A DNA stretch of 64,000 nt from Tubiluchus corallicola (taxonomy: Eukaryota; Priapulida; Priapulimorpha; Priapulimorphida; Tubiluchidae), in NCBI GenBank assembly GCA_030141605.1, contig JAQGDQ010002379.1:124001-188000 (forward strand). The letters are read 5' to 3'. Made by a program: the position numbers and the translations under genes. The first letter of the stretch is position 1. Each line of letters starts with the position of its first letter. The notes under the pieces were generated by a model. It ran no database searches. It was not told the origin of the DNA and saw nothing but the letters and a program-made list of their open reading frames with translations. Below are positions 52,580-64,000 of this stretch, piece after piece.

Positions 52580-53085
52580 TTCAAGCAGAAAGTCAGTCTG
52601 TGTCACCAGAAAATCATCGACTCTGCCAATCGGTTAGTAGATCAGCTAACCATCTACTTTTCAACCTGGTAATCGATGAACTGATCTCGAAAGTCGGTTC
52701 TCGATTTGGCTATGGGATCGACGAATACCAAGTGGCTATAGTTGGTTTTACCGATGACCTAGTCCTAATCTCAGCCTCGAAACATGGCATGGGAGTTTTG
52801 TTGGAGACAGCCAATGGCTTCTTCACGAAACGAGGTATGACACTGAACGCCAACAAGTGCAAAGCCATGAAGCTAGTCAAGGCATACCAGCGAAAGGCTA
52901 TGAAAGTGTTAATAGAGCACACATGGAAGATCTGCCAGACTCCTATTCCAATGCTGGGAGTCAGTGATACGTATAAATACCTGAGAATCCCCATGACTGC
53001 CAACCTGTCTAGTCAACCAGCTGAGCAAATTTATTTATCAGAGAGTCCAAAGATATACCATTTGTGCTGGTGCAGCATGTAACCA
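52580..53085 (+). mobile_element. R2-like LINE reverse transcriptase fragment
   Basis: The frame 52600-53082 encodes HLLFNLVIDELIS, GFTDDLVLIS, the RT catalytic box with F-T-D-D in place of F/Y-A-D-D, and GMTLNANKCKAM. These match R2-clade RT (LFNlviDEl, FADDlvL, G..lN..Kc). The PLSP box is degraded and both ends are missing, so it is a dead copy. Confidence 0.8.
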
Positions 53086-54910
53086 CTAGCGTGTGTAAAA
53101 TTTAGAAAATCACGCTTAACTTCTGAGAAAACAAAACAATAATAACAGATATGAGATTAATACTGTTTCACTTTTATATTTCACAAATATGAACTTTCAC
53201 TTCATAAACAATGACGTCAGGATTCGCCAGTTAAAATAATCCAATCCAGAAAAATGTGACACATTAATGATAAAACAGTATAGATCTTAAATGTACCACA
53301 AAAATACTGGTACTTATGTAAGTGATTTCTAGTGATGTTGACTTTTCAGCAGTATCAGTCCTGCGTGACTTATAAATGAACAGTCAATCGCAAGGTACAA
53401 TTATACGAGCTGTCATAGAAGAAATAAACTGGGGAAATAAACCTGTTAAGCAGTAACTATGACATCAGCTACCGTTCTGTCGGTTTCTCCAATCATTGGC
53501 ACCTAGTAAGAAAACTACGTCTCTAGGAATGGCAACTTAACTTTATGATGCGTCCTTAAATGTCAATACCTTATTTTAAACTAAGTGTAAAGAAAGTGTA
53601 TCAAAAAATGATGACACTATTTGCAGCAAGATAGAAAACCAAAAATGGCAGACGGTAATAACTTTATAATTTTATAACTTTATAACCTAATTTTATAATA
53701 TCAGCAGTCAATTGACCAAGATACTCATAATGACGAAAGTTTAGTTCATACTTGATTTAATACTTTTTGCAAGCTATATTATTACTGTCTTGTGTAGGAT
53801 CTAACTACAATGATACAGAGCCATGTAGTAATGGTTTTTAATTCATTTGTTGCCAATTCCAAAACCAAGTACAACATCCGGACAAACTGCAGAGCTGATT
53901 CAGTCAAAAGAAGCTGGAAAGTATTGCAACTTTAGAATAGAGAATGCACATGAAATATTTCTTACTATCTCATGGTCACATCCCGTAGAGCAGACTAAAA
54001 ATTATATCGTTAAGCATAATCAATGAAAAACAGTGACAACATATGATACCACTAACATCAACATAGACCTAAATCAGACAGTGAGGGCAACTCAAAAAAT
54101 ACACTGGTCTTGAAAATATAATTTTTCAGATTGCTTCAAACTCCATTGTGATTTATATCTTCCCTGATACCTGATAACTTAATAACAACATTCAAATATT
54201 GCACAAAGGTAACATCACATTATATTAGATAGTGTAATATAACAGGCAGCTACAACATCGTAAAGATTGCTCATACTGCCAAGTGTTAACTAAACAGGCT
54301 ACTAAACAAGCCTGCTCAATCCATCAGTTCATTTATTACAAGTACACTTCTATATTCCATACTCATTACACTAATGTGTACAATCATTTTCATTGTCAAC
54401 TAACTTCAACCTAGGCAAGATCAGAAGACAATATTTGGTCACATGCTTGTCGCTACAAAATTTTCCAATCGTGAAGACAATAGCACAAGTTTCATTTGCT
54501 TTAAAATTGGTGCAATAACATCTTTGAACTTGTGAATGTAATATAGCGTGTTTTATACAAATAGTCTGTGATTCACTTCATGACCAAGAGACCATCACAA
54601 AATTCGGCTCACATTCCAGTATCTGCAAATAGGATTATGACAAGTACACTATTTGGGAATAATTTAACAGATGTATTGGTAATCTTGGAAACTAGTCACC
54701 ATTCGAGTTACAAAGCGAACACATCACACTTAGCCCGCACATTGTGCAGAAAAACGTTCTCTTGTAAATTTCTCTTCTGTTATTGTTGCTGGTAACAAAA
54801 AAGCAGCTCCGTCACATGTAAGAAAAGTACCAAGTAGACGCCATCATGCACAACCATCAATGACACTAGCGACATGTGGAGCTGCTTTCAGAAACTCCTC
54901 TTCATTTTCT
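53086..54910. other. Between the GPCR modules, no exon recognised
   Basis: The TM1-TM2 exon of module 1 would be expected between 51070 and 54910. Minus-strand splice donors followed by hydrophobic, open sequence were looked for and none was convincing. The sequence is AT-rich and otherwise featureless. Confidence 0.45.
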
Positions 54911-56040
54911 TCACACATCGTCTTTCAAAGTCGCCATACAGTAATCTACATGGGTCTGTTCAGAAACGATCCTCTGACTATTTACTGCAGATGTGGTATA
55001 GTGTCCTATCCTGTCTCCAGGATACTTCAGCTTCTTACAACAAGACCCACTCATCACTATGGCTTTGAACCCTTGCCTGTATTTTCGGTTTAAGTAGGCA
55101 TAGATGCACGGATTAATACAACTATTTGCAGTGGAAACCCACTGAAGGACGGGAACAGCGTGATTGACGTAACTTAGTGCCACGTCATCAAAACTGTTGA
55201 AGTAATAGCCGATGAAGATGGCGTACAAAGGTAGCCAAGAAATGGCGAAAATCAAGACTACCACCAGAAGCATTTTGATGACTTGGATCCGTTGGCGACG
55301 GACAATATTCTCATACTCTCGAGCATCGCCGATTAAATCTCTTTTCCACACAGCCAAGAAAATGTTCATGTAACAAAAACTGATTGTTAAAAGTGGGGCA
55401 ACATAGCAGAGGATGAAGACATTGAACAACAAATTCCACTTCATCGCGTGTTCGTACCCGTTCGGCCATTGTTCCATGCAGTAGCGTATGATTACTTGGC
55501 GATCTGCTGACGGATTATCAGTTATTTGGAAAAAAGCAAACCATGGAATAAAAAACGCCCCGGCGCAAATCCAGATGGCAGCACAAGCTTTTCTAGCTGT
55601 CCTCAATGTCATCTGAAATTTCATTGGGTGGCAAATGGCAAAGTATCTGGAAAAATAACAATAAAGACAAAGTTATATGAAACTTGTTGGCTGATTGGAG
55701 TTGAACATATGTCAGATATAGCGGGGTTTTAACAAAACGGAGACAGGCTAGGAAATAGATAGAAGGTAACTACAGTTAGCAAACACTGACTAAACTGAAA
55801 AAGTTAACAAAAAATGTCTGACCATTAAGTTGGATGTTGCTGATGACTTCATTCAATAAAACTATTTTCAATCCTGTAAGACGGCAACTTACTTTGCAAG
55901 ACTACATTTACAAATGTCAGTGCCACTTTTGCAGGCTTACCTATCAAGAGAAATTGCCACCAAAGTATACACAGATGTCGCCACCGACAAACCCTGAAGC
56001 CATGACACCAACTTGCATGGTATCATGCCGAACTGATAAC
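54911..56040 (-). CDS. Class A (rhodopsin-like) peptide-type GPCR, TM3 to C-terminus, module 2
   Basis: A paralogue of the receptor at 49176-51069 with the same architecture. Exon 56040-55941 is again 100 bp (FGMIPCKLVSWLQG ... SLDR) and is followed by exon 55646-54911 (stop TAG). The same split Arg codon falls in the DRY motif. The second exon gives FAICHPMKFQ, FIPWFAFF, a long second loop with a Cys (IIRYCMEQW), RRQRIQVIKMLL before TM6, FAISWLPLY and TM7 NSCINPCIYAYLNRKYRQGF with a canonical NPxxY. A CC pair lies in the tail (SGSCCKKL). It is better conserved than module 1. TM1-TM2 coding sequence was not found up to 64000, so the 5' exon is probably beyond the window. Confidence 0.9.
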
Positions 56041-57780
56041 CTATAATACAAAACACTCATGTTATAATAATAAACTAACAAAAATATCATTATGCATAAA
56101 ACGATTATGCATAATTATACATAAATTATAACACTACATCAGCATAATTAATGTTAAACAATGCTAAACAATGTTAAACCCACAATAATTAATTAGCTAT
56201 TGTCGTTGCTTATAGTTTTTGATCACATCAGTCAGTTAGGCACCTTCACAATAATTAATGTGTTTTAAAAAAATGTAAAACAAAAAGCAATTGTCACAAT
56301 GCGATGTAATGTAAAATTTATTTTAGTCGTAATTATAAGCACTGGGCAACTACATTACGACTGTAACAGTCAGTTACACAATAATAAGGCTTTCACAGTT
56401 TCGTTGTGCGCACGCGCAGTTGTTGTAGGTCGTAGGTTAAGTGTACCACAGCAACCCGTCGTATCTACAATCGTCACGTGACATGTGGGTAAAGTAAAGC
56501 CCAGTTCAGTAACGTCAGTGTTTTCGTGGACTTCACTTAACTGTGCAATAGTCTGTGCGGGATCTTGTTTGGGAACAAGAGAAAATGAATTAGAATTAAT
56601 TACTAATCCAATAGCATGGACTGCGAGGTGTGGTCAAGTGAACACAAATGCGTTGTCTGGTACATTTAACCTTTGACCTTTCCACGATCATCATCAATCG
56701 CTGGAACTGCGAAAAGGCTTATTAACTGACTGTACAAGCTACTGCTATTACTATAGCTAATGCTGCTATAACTGCTACATTACCATTGCTATATAATAAA
56801 CTAATTATATTAATTAATTAGCATAATTTAATTATTAGCAGTTTTCTGTATTAGTAATTATACCAATTAATCAGACCAACACTAGCAGTTAATTATCAGT
56901 ATTATAATAATTCTCAATTGTTAAAACCTAATAACACTTATTATTATTATAAGGCATAATAATTCCGTTTTGTGCAATACAACACACAATTTAACAATTG
57001 CAGACTTATCATCATCAAGTTTACAAAAATCATGGCATGTAAATTCCCTGCTCACAAATAAAAAATTAAACACAGTTAATCATGCTTTTGTGTTTAAATT
57101 AATTGTATTTGCGGGCGCTTAGAACTGCAAGAATGTGTTGGTGACATGCAGTCCACTGCACCTACATGCAGTTTACATGCAGACACGTGACATGCATGCG
57201 ATAGTTGTTCTGAAACGCATAATAATTAATATGACGTTGAACGTTGGAGGTCTGTTTAATTTCTCGCAGCTTCAAAATGAAGCCATTAATTAGGTCGTCA
57301 TTGCAGCACGATAAGTGCTCGGTTCAGCTAGAGATAATGACTTATCTTCATTATGTTAGTACGATGTGACGAAAATTACGTGTTTATTAAGCGAAAAACC
57401 ATCACGCATACCGTAGATGTCAAAACCAGAAGTGCCCATTCTGAGAAAAGTAGGAAAAAATTATGGCAAATAATCATTTGCGGATGTCGTAGTAGCCAGT
57501 TAGTAAATGAATCAGCTACACATAGTGATGATAACTGTTTATTTGGTATAATACAAAATGTAAAGGCATAACAACTCTTTTTGCAGTAGAACTTGAGTAA
57601 ACACTTTTGTATCCAACTTATACCTGATGTAAAAACTATACAACTGATTATGTTATAAAGTCACAATGATTGTATGTTAATGCATGCCCAGTTGGTTAAT
57701 GGAATAAGTAGCATAAATATGAACAATTCTGACAATTTCTCAGTCAAAAAAGCTTTTGTCGTTTTAACTTTAACACTCAT
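56041..57780. other. Upstream of GPCR module 2, no gene recognised
   Basis: AT-rich sequence with a CpG-richer patch at 56400-56570. A minus open frame (about 56660-56363) lacks a start and known motifs. No TM1-TM2 exon was seen. Confidence 0.4.
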
Positions 57781-57789
57781 AGCTAGTTT

Positions 57790-57979
57790 ATTGGACAACA
57801 AGCGTATTTTCTGTTGGGAGGTTGCGGGTTCGATACTACGGTGGGGTAATACAAACACTTTTTACGTGGCACCTGCCTGGGTGGATTAACGATTCTGTAA
57901 TGTAGCTGTAGTTGTTATTTACAGCCGCTGATAAACGCCTAGTGTTGTCTATTGAGTTTAAAACCATCTTTAAATAAAG

Positions 57980-58062
<83 letters not shown>

Positions 58063-58099
58063 TATTACTATTATTATTACTATTATTATTATTATTATA

Positions 58100-58173
<74 letters not shown>
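57790..58173 (+). mobile_element. SINE-like unit with long (ATT)n tail
   Basis: B-box-like gcgggttcgatac at 57823-57835 is followed by a body and, from 57979, a (TTA)n run of about 190 bp with a few TAC/TAA interruptions. A tRNA-derived SINE whose microsatellite tail expanded is the likely origin. The poly-Tyr frame is an artefact. Confidence 0.6.
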
Positions 58174-61020
58174 AAGAAAAGCAAGGCCCTCTAGGAAGTT
58201 GGGCTTATTTCAAAAATGTTAGAAAGATTTAGTAATAAAATTGCTATAAGTGCTTCGTGTAATTAGTAAAATCTCCTTAAAATCGCGATCATTTCACGGT
58301 TGGGCGCTGCTATTTTTAAGGCCTGTTCTTCCCCTAATGACATCGTTCATCAAAAGCAGCCCACTCTTATTTGCCGTCAAAACTGTAAGTTTTCATAAAA
58401 AATTATACAGCTAATTTTTTGATATTTTTGTTCGAACATTAGGTATGCTGCAGAAGCTTGAATTAGTTTATGCAGCGCGTGCTTACGGAAACTTACGATG
58501 CGCTTACGAAAAGTCACGAAGTCCACCAGTTACGCCACAATTTCAAGTGAACGGTGGCAACCACCGCGCCGGAAAATTTCAAATAAAGCGAAAGTAAAAA
58601 TTAACTTTATGCTTTATAGACAATTTTTGCAATTTTACTTCTTATATTTTTCTACATTTAGGTGATAGCAGTAAAATAAACCCAACATGCTAAGTGACTT
58701 GTCATTTCTTTAAAGAAAATAAGCCTAAAGGTAAAGACGAATGATGAAATATGCTTAGCTTTAGCAGGCAGCAACTTTCTTACACAAACTGTCACTAATA
58801 ACATGTATTGTTATGGTCACAGCAGCCCCGAGCATTTCCTTTATTCGAGATTTAGTAAACTTCAGCGTTTCTTACGTCTGTTGAAAAGTGCAGATCGAAA
58901 TCCATTACGCTTGTTTGATGCTTCAGCGGTGTGCCTTTTCTAATTCACTTATCAGTCTGAAGCAGCGGAAATAAATTATGAGGAAAAGTTTACGCGGTGT
59001 GACGACACAATTACAGAGTGAGTCCACAGAATGGTGATGCTGCGGTCAGTGATTCCCAGTCGTCCAAATATTTTTCTTGAAACAACCGGTGATTTTCACT
59101 GAGTTGGTTGTTCTGAGATGAGGGAAGCAGAACAGCCGAGTGGCCACGGCGTGTACTTCGCGAGCAAGGCTAAGCCACGCCAGGCAGATGAATCAATCAC
59201 TTGTGACCGCTTGTGTTCCATACTCTCTCTTGGCGGTTTCATTGGCCATACGAACTGTGGATGTTTACGTTCGAAGACTAGACGATTTGAGTGCAGTGAG
59301 ATGCAGCCCCAGCCGATTCAGTCCAACCTCATCCTAGCAGGTTAACTTCGTAATGAGTCACAAGGTGCAGAACGGTATAAAAAATAAAATACTCTTGGTA
59401 AAATGGCAAAAGGCAAGAAGGTCTCAGCTGGCTTTGAACCAGGTGTCTTCAGGTACACAGGTACTGTTCTTGCTGTCATCGCGTAATTTTCGTTGATTTA
59501 AAAGTGAACTCGGTAGAACTGAGAAACTTTGGCCCACCTTACAGTGAGGAGCATTCCTTGGGGCATTCCTCATGGAACACATTGTTTTTTATGGCGCATT
59601 TCATACAGACGTCTCATGTGGAAATCAGATAAAAAAGTTTGGGATTCGTGAAAACAGTACGGATAGCAATCGCAGCACGAGTGGACCATTTGTGTGGCAA
59701 GTTAACCCCGTAGTTTAAGAAAAAACGAAACCAAAACCAGGTTTTGTTTAATTTTCTGCATTCTGAGTAAAACGTTCAAATTTTTGATTTTTACAAAAAC
59801 ATTGGCCTATGAACGTTTTAAACTGAATTCACTTTTTTTAGGAATGGTAGCCTATTTAAAAATGTACAACATAAATATTATTTTTGCCTAAAAGAAACGT
59901 CAATATGTGTACTTAGTTATACTTATAAAGCTTTTTCATAATATATTTACTTTTAGTCTAAGTATCATGATGTAGCCAACATTGTTACAATTGTGTTTTT
60001 GAAAGCGTCATTTTCCTTGCGTCCTCAGTGTGAAGTGGGCCTTAGGAATTTATGTTCACCACGATCAGTGTTCTATTTTTTCGTTTTTGTAGTTGTTGCT
60101 ATGGTCACGTTGTTGTCGTCATTGTCATCATCATCGTCATCGTCATCGGAGCCTTTCAGACGTTTAGACACTACAGAAAGCAACATCATTTATGGTGCTC
60201 TCAAACTACACATATTGGTAAAGGGGTAAAGTTGCACAGTTCACATCATGCCGAGATATTTTTGGTTTGAACTTGTCGTAAGTCGATAGATTGACGAACA
60301 AGAACGAAGACAACTCCTATAGAAAGCGAATACAGCCGCCAGCGGCAATCTAGGATAAATATCCCCTTGGAATCACTTAAGCGAGCGCCGAAGTAACGCG
60401 CTCAGTAATATTTATTTTGGGCAATACATTTTAGCTTGTAATTAGCTGTTTCAAAAATGCCATCTGCAATCGTAATATAAGATAATACTGTAATTAAAAA
60501 TGTAACATACGTATTTTGTGGAATACGTATACATTAGTGCTGGATCCTGCATGCAATAGCCGCTGCTACAAAGTATGAGAAGCATTTTCATGCACTAATT
60601 TAAAAATGTGGTAAAGGCATGCTTATTATTCGTAATATATAATGCAGTGCCAGTGCTATACATGTATAAATAACAACCAAACGTACCCATTGCAGCAGAA
60701 AGCGGTAACTTGCAGACGGTGTACAACCATAATCTCATTGTCCAGGTAAAATAAAAAAAATCTGGAGCCATCCACAAACGCACGTCGAACAGCAATAAAA
60801 ACCGAGGGTAGAAAAAAGGAATGCAAACCAAAGCAATAGAAAGCACATAAGCACGAAACAGGTGCGAGCCACAACATCTAGATTAAAATGCGAAAAATTG
60901 TAGCATGTTCTGAAAAACTTGTAGGGGCTTTGTGACAGATATTTAACTATGGTGCAGGCTGTGTGTTTTTGCACCATCACAATTTTAAAAAGATGTAAAA
61001 TAACCACATTTTAAAGTATA
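58174..61020. other. No gene recognised
   Basis: A moderately GC-rich stretch (58480-59340) and several short overlapping frames on both strands have no motif or splice partner. A short gtcatc repeat occurs at 60115-60150. Confidence 0.4.
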
Positions 61021-61028
61021 TCACACTT

Positions 61029-61214
61029 AATACGCAGGATACAAACGGAGGTGTACCACAAGGATCCACTGTAGGACAACTGCTTTTTCTTAGCTACATC
61101 AATGATCTCTTTCTTATTACTGATTTCAGTACATATCTTTTTGCTGATGACAGACCCCTTAATCAAATCCATCCACTAATTCATTTCAGTTCCAACATCA
61201 CAATAACAGAGAGC
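61029..61214 (+). mobile_element. Short LINE RT fragment (GVPQGS...FADD)
   Basis: The frame through 61050 reads GGVPQGSTVGQLLFLSYIND and then STYLFADD, the RT block typical of CR1/Jockey-group LINEs (GVPQGS.LGPLLF..YIND, FADD). It stops at 61214 and nothing recognisable flanks it. Confidence 0.8.
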
Positions 61215-64000
61215 TAACTGGATAGAAGCATACAAATTATCAGCTAATTACACCAAAATTAAATATATGATACTAATAAGCAGCAAAGGATGTCTCTATT
61301 GGTGATCGCAAGATGTAAGGCATTCGCAGTACGGAGCACAAAAATAATTGGGAACAGATGCCCCTGTACGGTAAGTAGGTGTTTGTCAGGTGATGGATTG
61401 ACTTCAAAGCCTTAAATACAGTCAGTTAACTTACGATCTTATACAACTTACGTGCCCTCTTGGCTGGTTGCTCGTTGTAACTAAATTATCACTAAGCCCC
61501 CGGTTCATTTGTTCATGCTATGTTTCAGTTTATTGCTTTCTTGCCTGCTTTATAAAACCTATGCGAGCGAATGCAGTAATAAGAAGCAAAAAAATTTGCG
61601 TTTTGCCAAAAATAGCTGAACTAGCAGTGCTGAGCTATATGTAATAGCTTTTTATAGTAGCTATTTAAAACGCAAAATTCGCCCACATAAATGGGTCACT
61701 GCAAAATTTTATACAAGGTGTCTAAAAAGTCAGTTTTGTAATTTTCGTGTAATTTAAGCAGGATTTCAAGTTTCTAAAAGTAGCAATAAATTACTCAGGA
61801 TCTTCGTTGGCTTCAAGCTACAACCAAAGAGCGTGGACAAAAGAAGCTCGATTCTAAATTCAGCAAGATTGGTGGATACTGTTTGACAGAAAACTGAATT
61901 ACCTGAAGAAAATTAAATTGCGTGAGGAATGGTAACGAAATCAAGTCTCTTCATACGCCAGAAATTATTGTGAAACGAAAATTTTCCAATAAAAATCAAG
62001 ACGAGTTGATTCCACGACAGAATGGTATTTGGTCAATATTAGCTTTTTGTTGAACTGAGCTGTTTTGTTTTGCTTAAGTTATGCTGTTTAACATAAACAG
62101 GCTTTTCCACTGTTTTTTGGTACTCCAAAAATTTATAGCAACAATAGCTATTGTGATGACTTGCAATAGCTATTATACTAAAACTAACGCTTTATACACC
62201 GTGTATGCATAGCTATAATGAAACCTAAAGGTAAGAATAACAGGGTAGTAATCATTGCGCACATCAAAGTCATCCATAAAAGAAAGACCTATTATAACGT
62301 AGGTCAGAAAAGTATTGTACACATACTTAAAAGTGCAATAGAAGTAATCTTGGCAGGTTATACTGAAAGGTGCTAATAGTTATTATTATAAAATACTATT
62401 AAATGATATTTTATAATATCATATATATATAATATAATATCGTCTTTGTTTGTTATTGTTTAGGTCATTAATTAAGTCTTGTCCATGTTGAGCTTAGCTC
62501 ATAAGTTAATTTCTTCTACTACGCTCATAGCACTGCAATGCAATGTTAATTTGTAATTGTATAACTTTTGTATTGTGCTAAATTGATGAATAAATTAATC
62601 TAAATCTAAATATGTTTTATAAACGTACAGGTTAACCAACTAAAGTAGGTCCCCACTGGAGAGTGCTACGACACTCGTAGATTATTTCTACTAATGCCAT
62701 CATGCATCAGGGATTTGTAAATTTAAATTTACAGTTTGCTGTAAAAATATAGTCAACCATTGGGACAATGAGCAACTGAGCTGTATATACTTCTAGGCAC
62801 GTGTAAGTGAAATAAACTGGGAACCATTAAAGTTTTTGCTCCTCTGTGTGTGTGTGTGTACTGTAGACAAGCATAGAAATAGAATTATCATTTTTGTGAA
62901 GCTCAGACGCTTCTGATGCAGATCTCATTTGAATTCAGAGACGTGACCGTATTTTGCAAAACAAAAAAAAACTAGCTGAAGAGTCGATACGTCGCTTAAC
63001 CAAACGTCCACAAAGCAGTCAGTTGTCAATACTCGTCGGTTGTAGTCACACTGTAAGTTCCAATATATACTAAAATTATCATCGTCGTCGTCGTCGTCGC
63101 CATCGTTGTCATCACCACCATCATAATCAATATTCACTACCATGTGGCACCGCAACTAACACAAACATCAACGCCAACAACACTATCATTGCCACTAACG
63201 CCCCATGACCTTATTCAGCCACCATTTTTAATTTTGCTGTTTAAATTTTTAACACCAACGGCAGCTAGAATGTCAGCTGCATTCAGTACGATTTACTACA
63301 CGATGTTCACAATATTATAACGCTTTGTTTCACTCTCCTTTCATCAACCCTACACCTGGAGTTTAATACTTTCATCTGAACGCACTGATTATTTTAAATT
63401 ACCACACTTGTGTAAAAGATCACGTTTCTGTGACAGACTTGATTGTATGGTAAAGCGAGCGAGTCATCGTTTAATCATGACACCTGAGGCATGGCAGTGA
63501 TTAAAAGAATTGTCAGTAGTAGAACTAAAAATCATAATAAAGGTCATTCTCACAGAAGCACAATGGGGAAAATAATTATACTGCAAGTCTGTAATTTGAG
63601 TGAAAGTCAGATTCAAATGTAAAGATGAATGATCATTGTTATCTATGTATAGTATTAAATGTTGACTTCATGGTTGTTGATGTTGGCACAGCAGTTGCTG
63701 CTGCTGCTGCTGCTGCTGCTGCCCTACTTTTGCTGCTCCTGTTCCTGTTGTTTTTTGCTGTTACTGCCGTTGTTGCTGTTGCTGTAATATTCTGGAATTT
63801 GTGATTAAGTACGAACGTATTGCCAATGTCTAACTCGCTTTTGTACTAGAAATATTCAATCTGGGTGATGTACCAGACAGGCTGATGAAGTAGCTGTTAT
63901 TGTTGGTGTTGCTGTTGTTTCTAAAATTCTATTTCAACTGCCTTTTTATAAATTTTGACGTCATTTTATGTCACAGTTTTCTGAAATTCTGTCCCTATAA
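61215..64000. other. No gene recognised; simple repeats
   Basis: Short triplet tracts occur: gtcgtcgtc near 63080, and (CTG)n at 63691-63721 with further imperfect ctg/ttg units to 63785. No exon with matching splice signals was identified. Confidence 0.4.

Noticed and set aside
54568-55093. Plus-strand frames opposite GPCR module 2 and its 3' flank
   Set aside because: Antisense shadows; the minus strand carries the TM6-TM7 motifs.
56363-56660. Minus open frame upstream of GPCR module 2 as N-terminal exon
   Set aside because: No start codon, no hydrophobic helices, and only a weak gtacac donor; it does not look like TM1-TM2.
57952-58173. Poly-Tyr frame
   Set aside because: Translation of an (ATT)n tract.
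60595-61007. Hydrophobic minus-strand frames as the missing TM1-TM2 exon
   Set aside because: No N-x-x-V or LxxxD pattern of TM1-TM2, overlapping competing frames, and no fitting donor phase with coding signal.

Overview
This is a 64 kb stretch of an AT-rich invertebrate animal genome. Every protein gene recognised is split by GT-AG introns. The rest is microsatellites, minisatellites, LINE, SINE and hAT-type debris. The Wnt8 orthologue, class A peptide-type receptors, Ly6-type protein and microsomal P450 place it in Metazoa. A deuterostome invertebrate such as a tunicate is plausible, but the sequence alone does not settle the phylum.

Layout. 1-5093: 3' part of a CYP2-like P450 (+), four exons; earlier exons are not in the window. 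6041-7343: a small four-exon gene (-) for a 93-residue secreted peptide with ten mature cysteines, which I do not recognise. 7344-10275: trinucleotide repeats, a worn hAT-like element and a LINE 3' end. 10276-21381: a complete seven-exon Wnt8 gene (-), 336 aa, with introns full of pentanucleotide and tetranucleotide arrays and duplicated segments. 21382-33836: gene-poor, with several LINE 3' ends, a hAT MITE with target-site duplication, tRNA-like SINEs, an intact tRNA-Ile(AAU) and a 5'-truncated LINE with a 466-codon open frame. 33837-36302: a three-exon Ly6/uPAR-type GPI-anchor candidate (+). 38032-44206: a five-exon gene (-) for a type I membrane protein with a Cys-rich ectodomain and LPPSY/LPPY tail motifs (Shisa/WBP1-like layout). 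46698-47537: a long foldback element. 49176-51069 and 54911-56040: two paralogous peptide-type GPCR modules (-), each running from TM3 to the C-terminus with identical intron phases; no TM1-TM2 exon was seen for either. 56041-64000: simple repeats and RT fragments, no convincing gene.

The genes do not form an obvious pathway, although several encode secreted or surface signalling proteins (Wnt8, Ly6, Cys-rich peptide, PPxY protein, GPCRs). All exon borders were derived by hand from splice sites and matching phase, without transcript evidence. The most novel items are the 93-aa peptide, the PPxY membrane protein, the twin GPCR modules, and tandem repeats that have copied splice sites or a stop-codon region.
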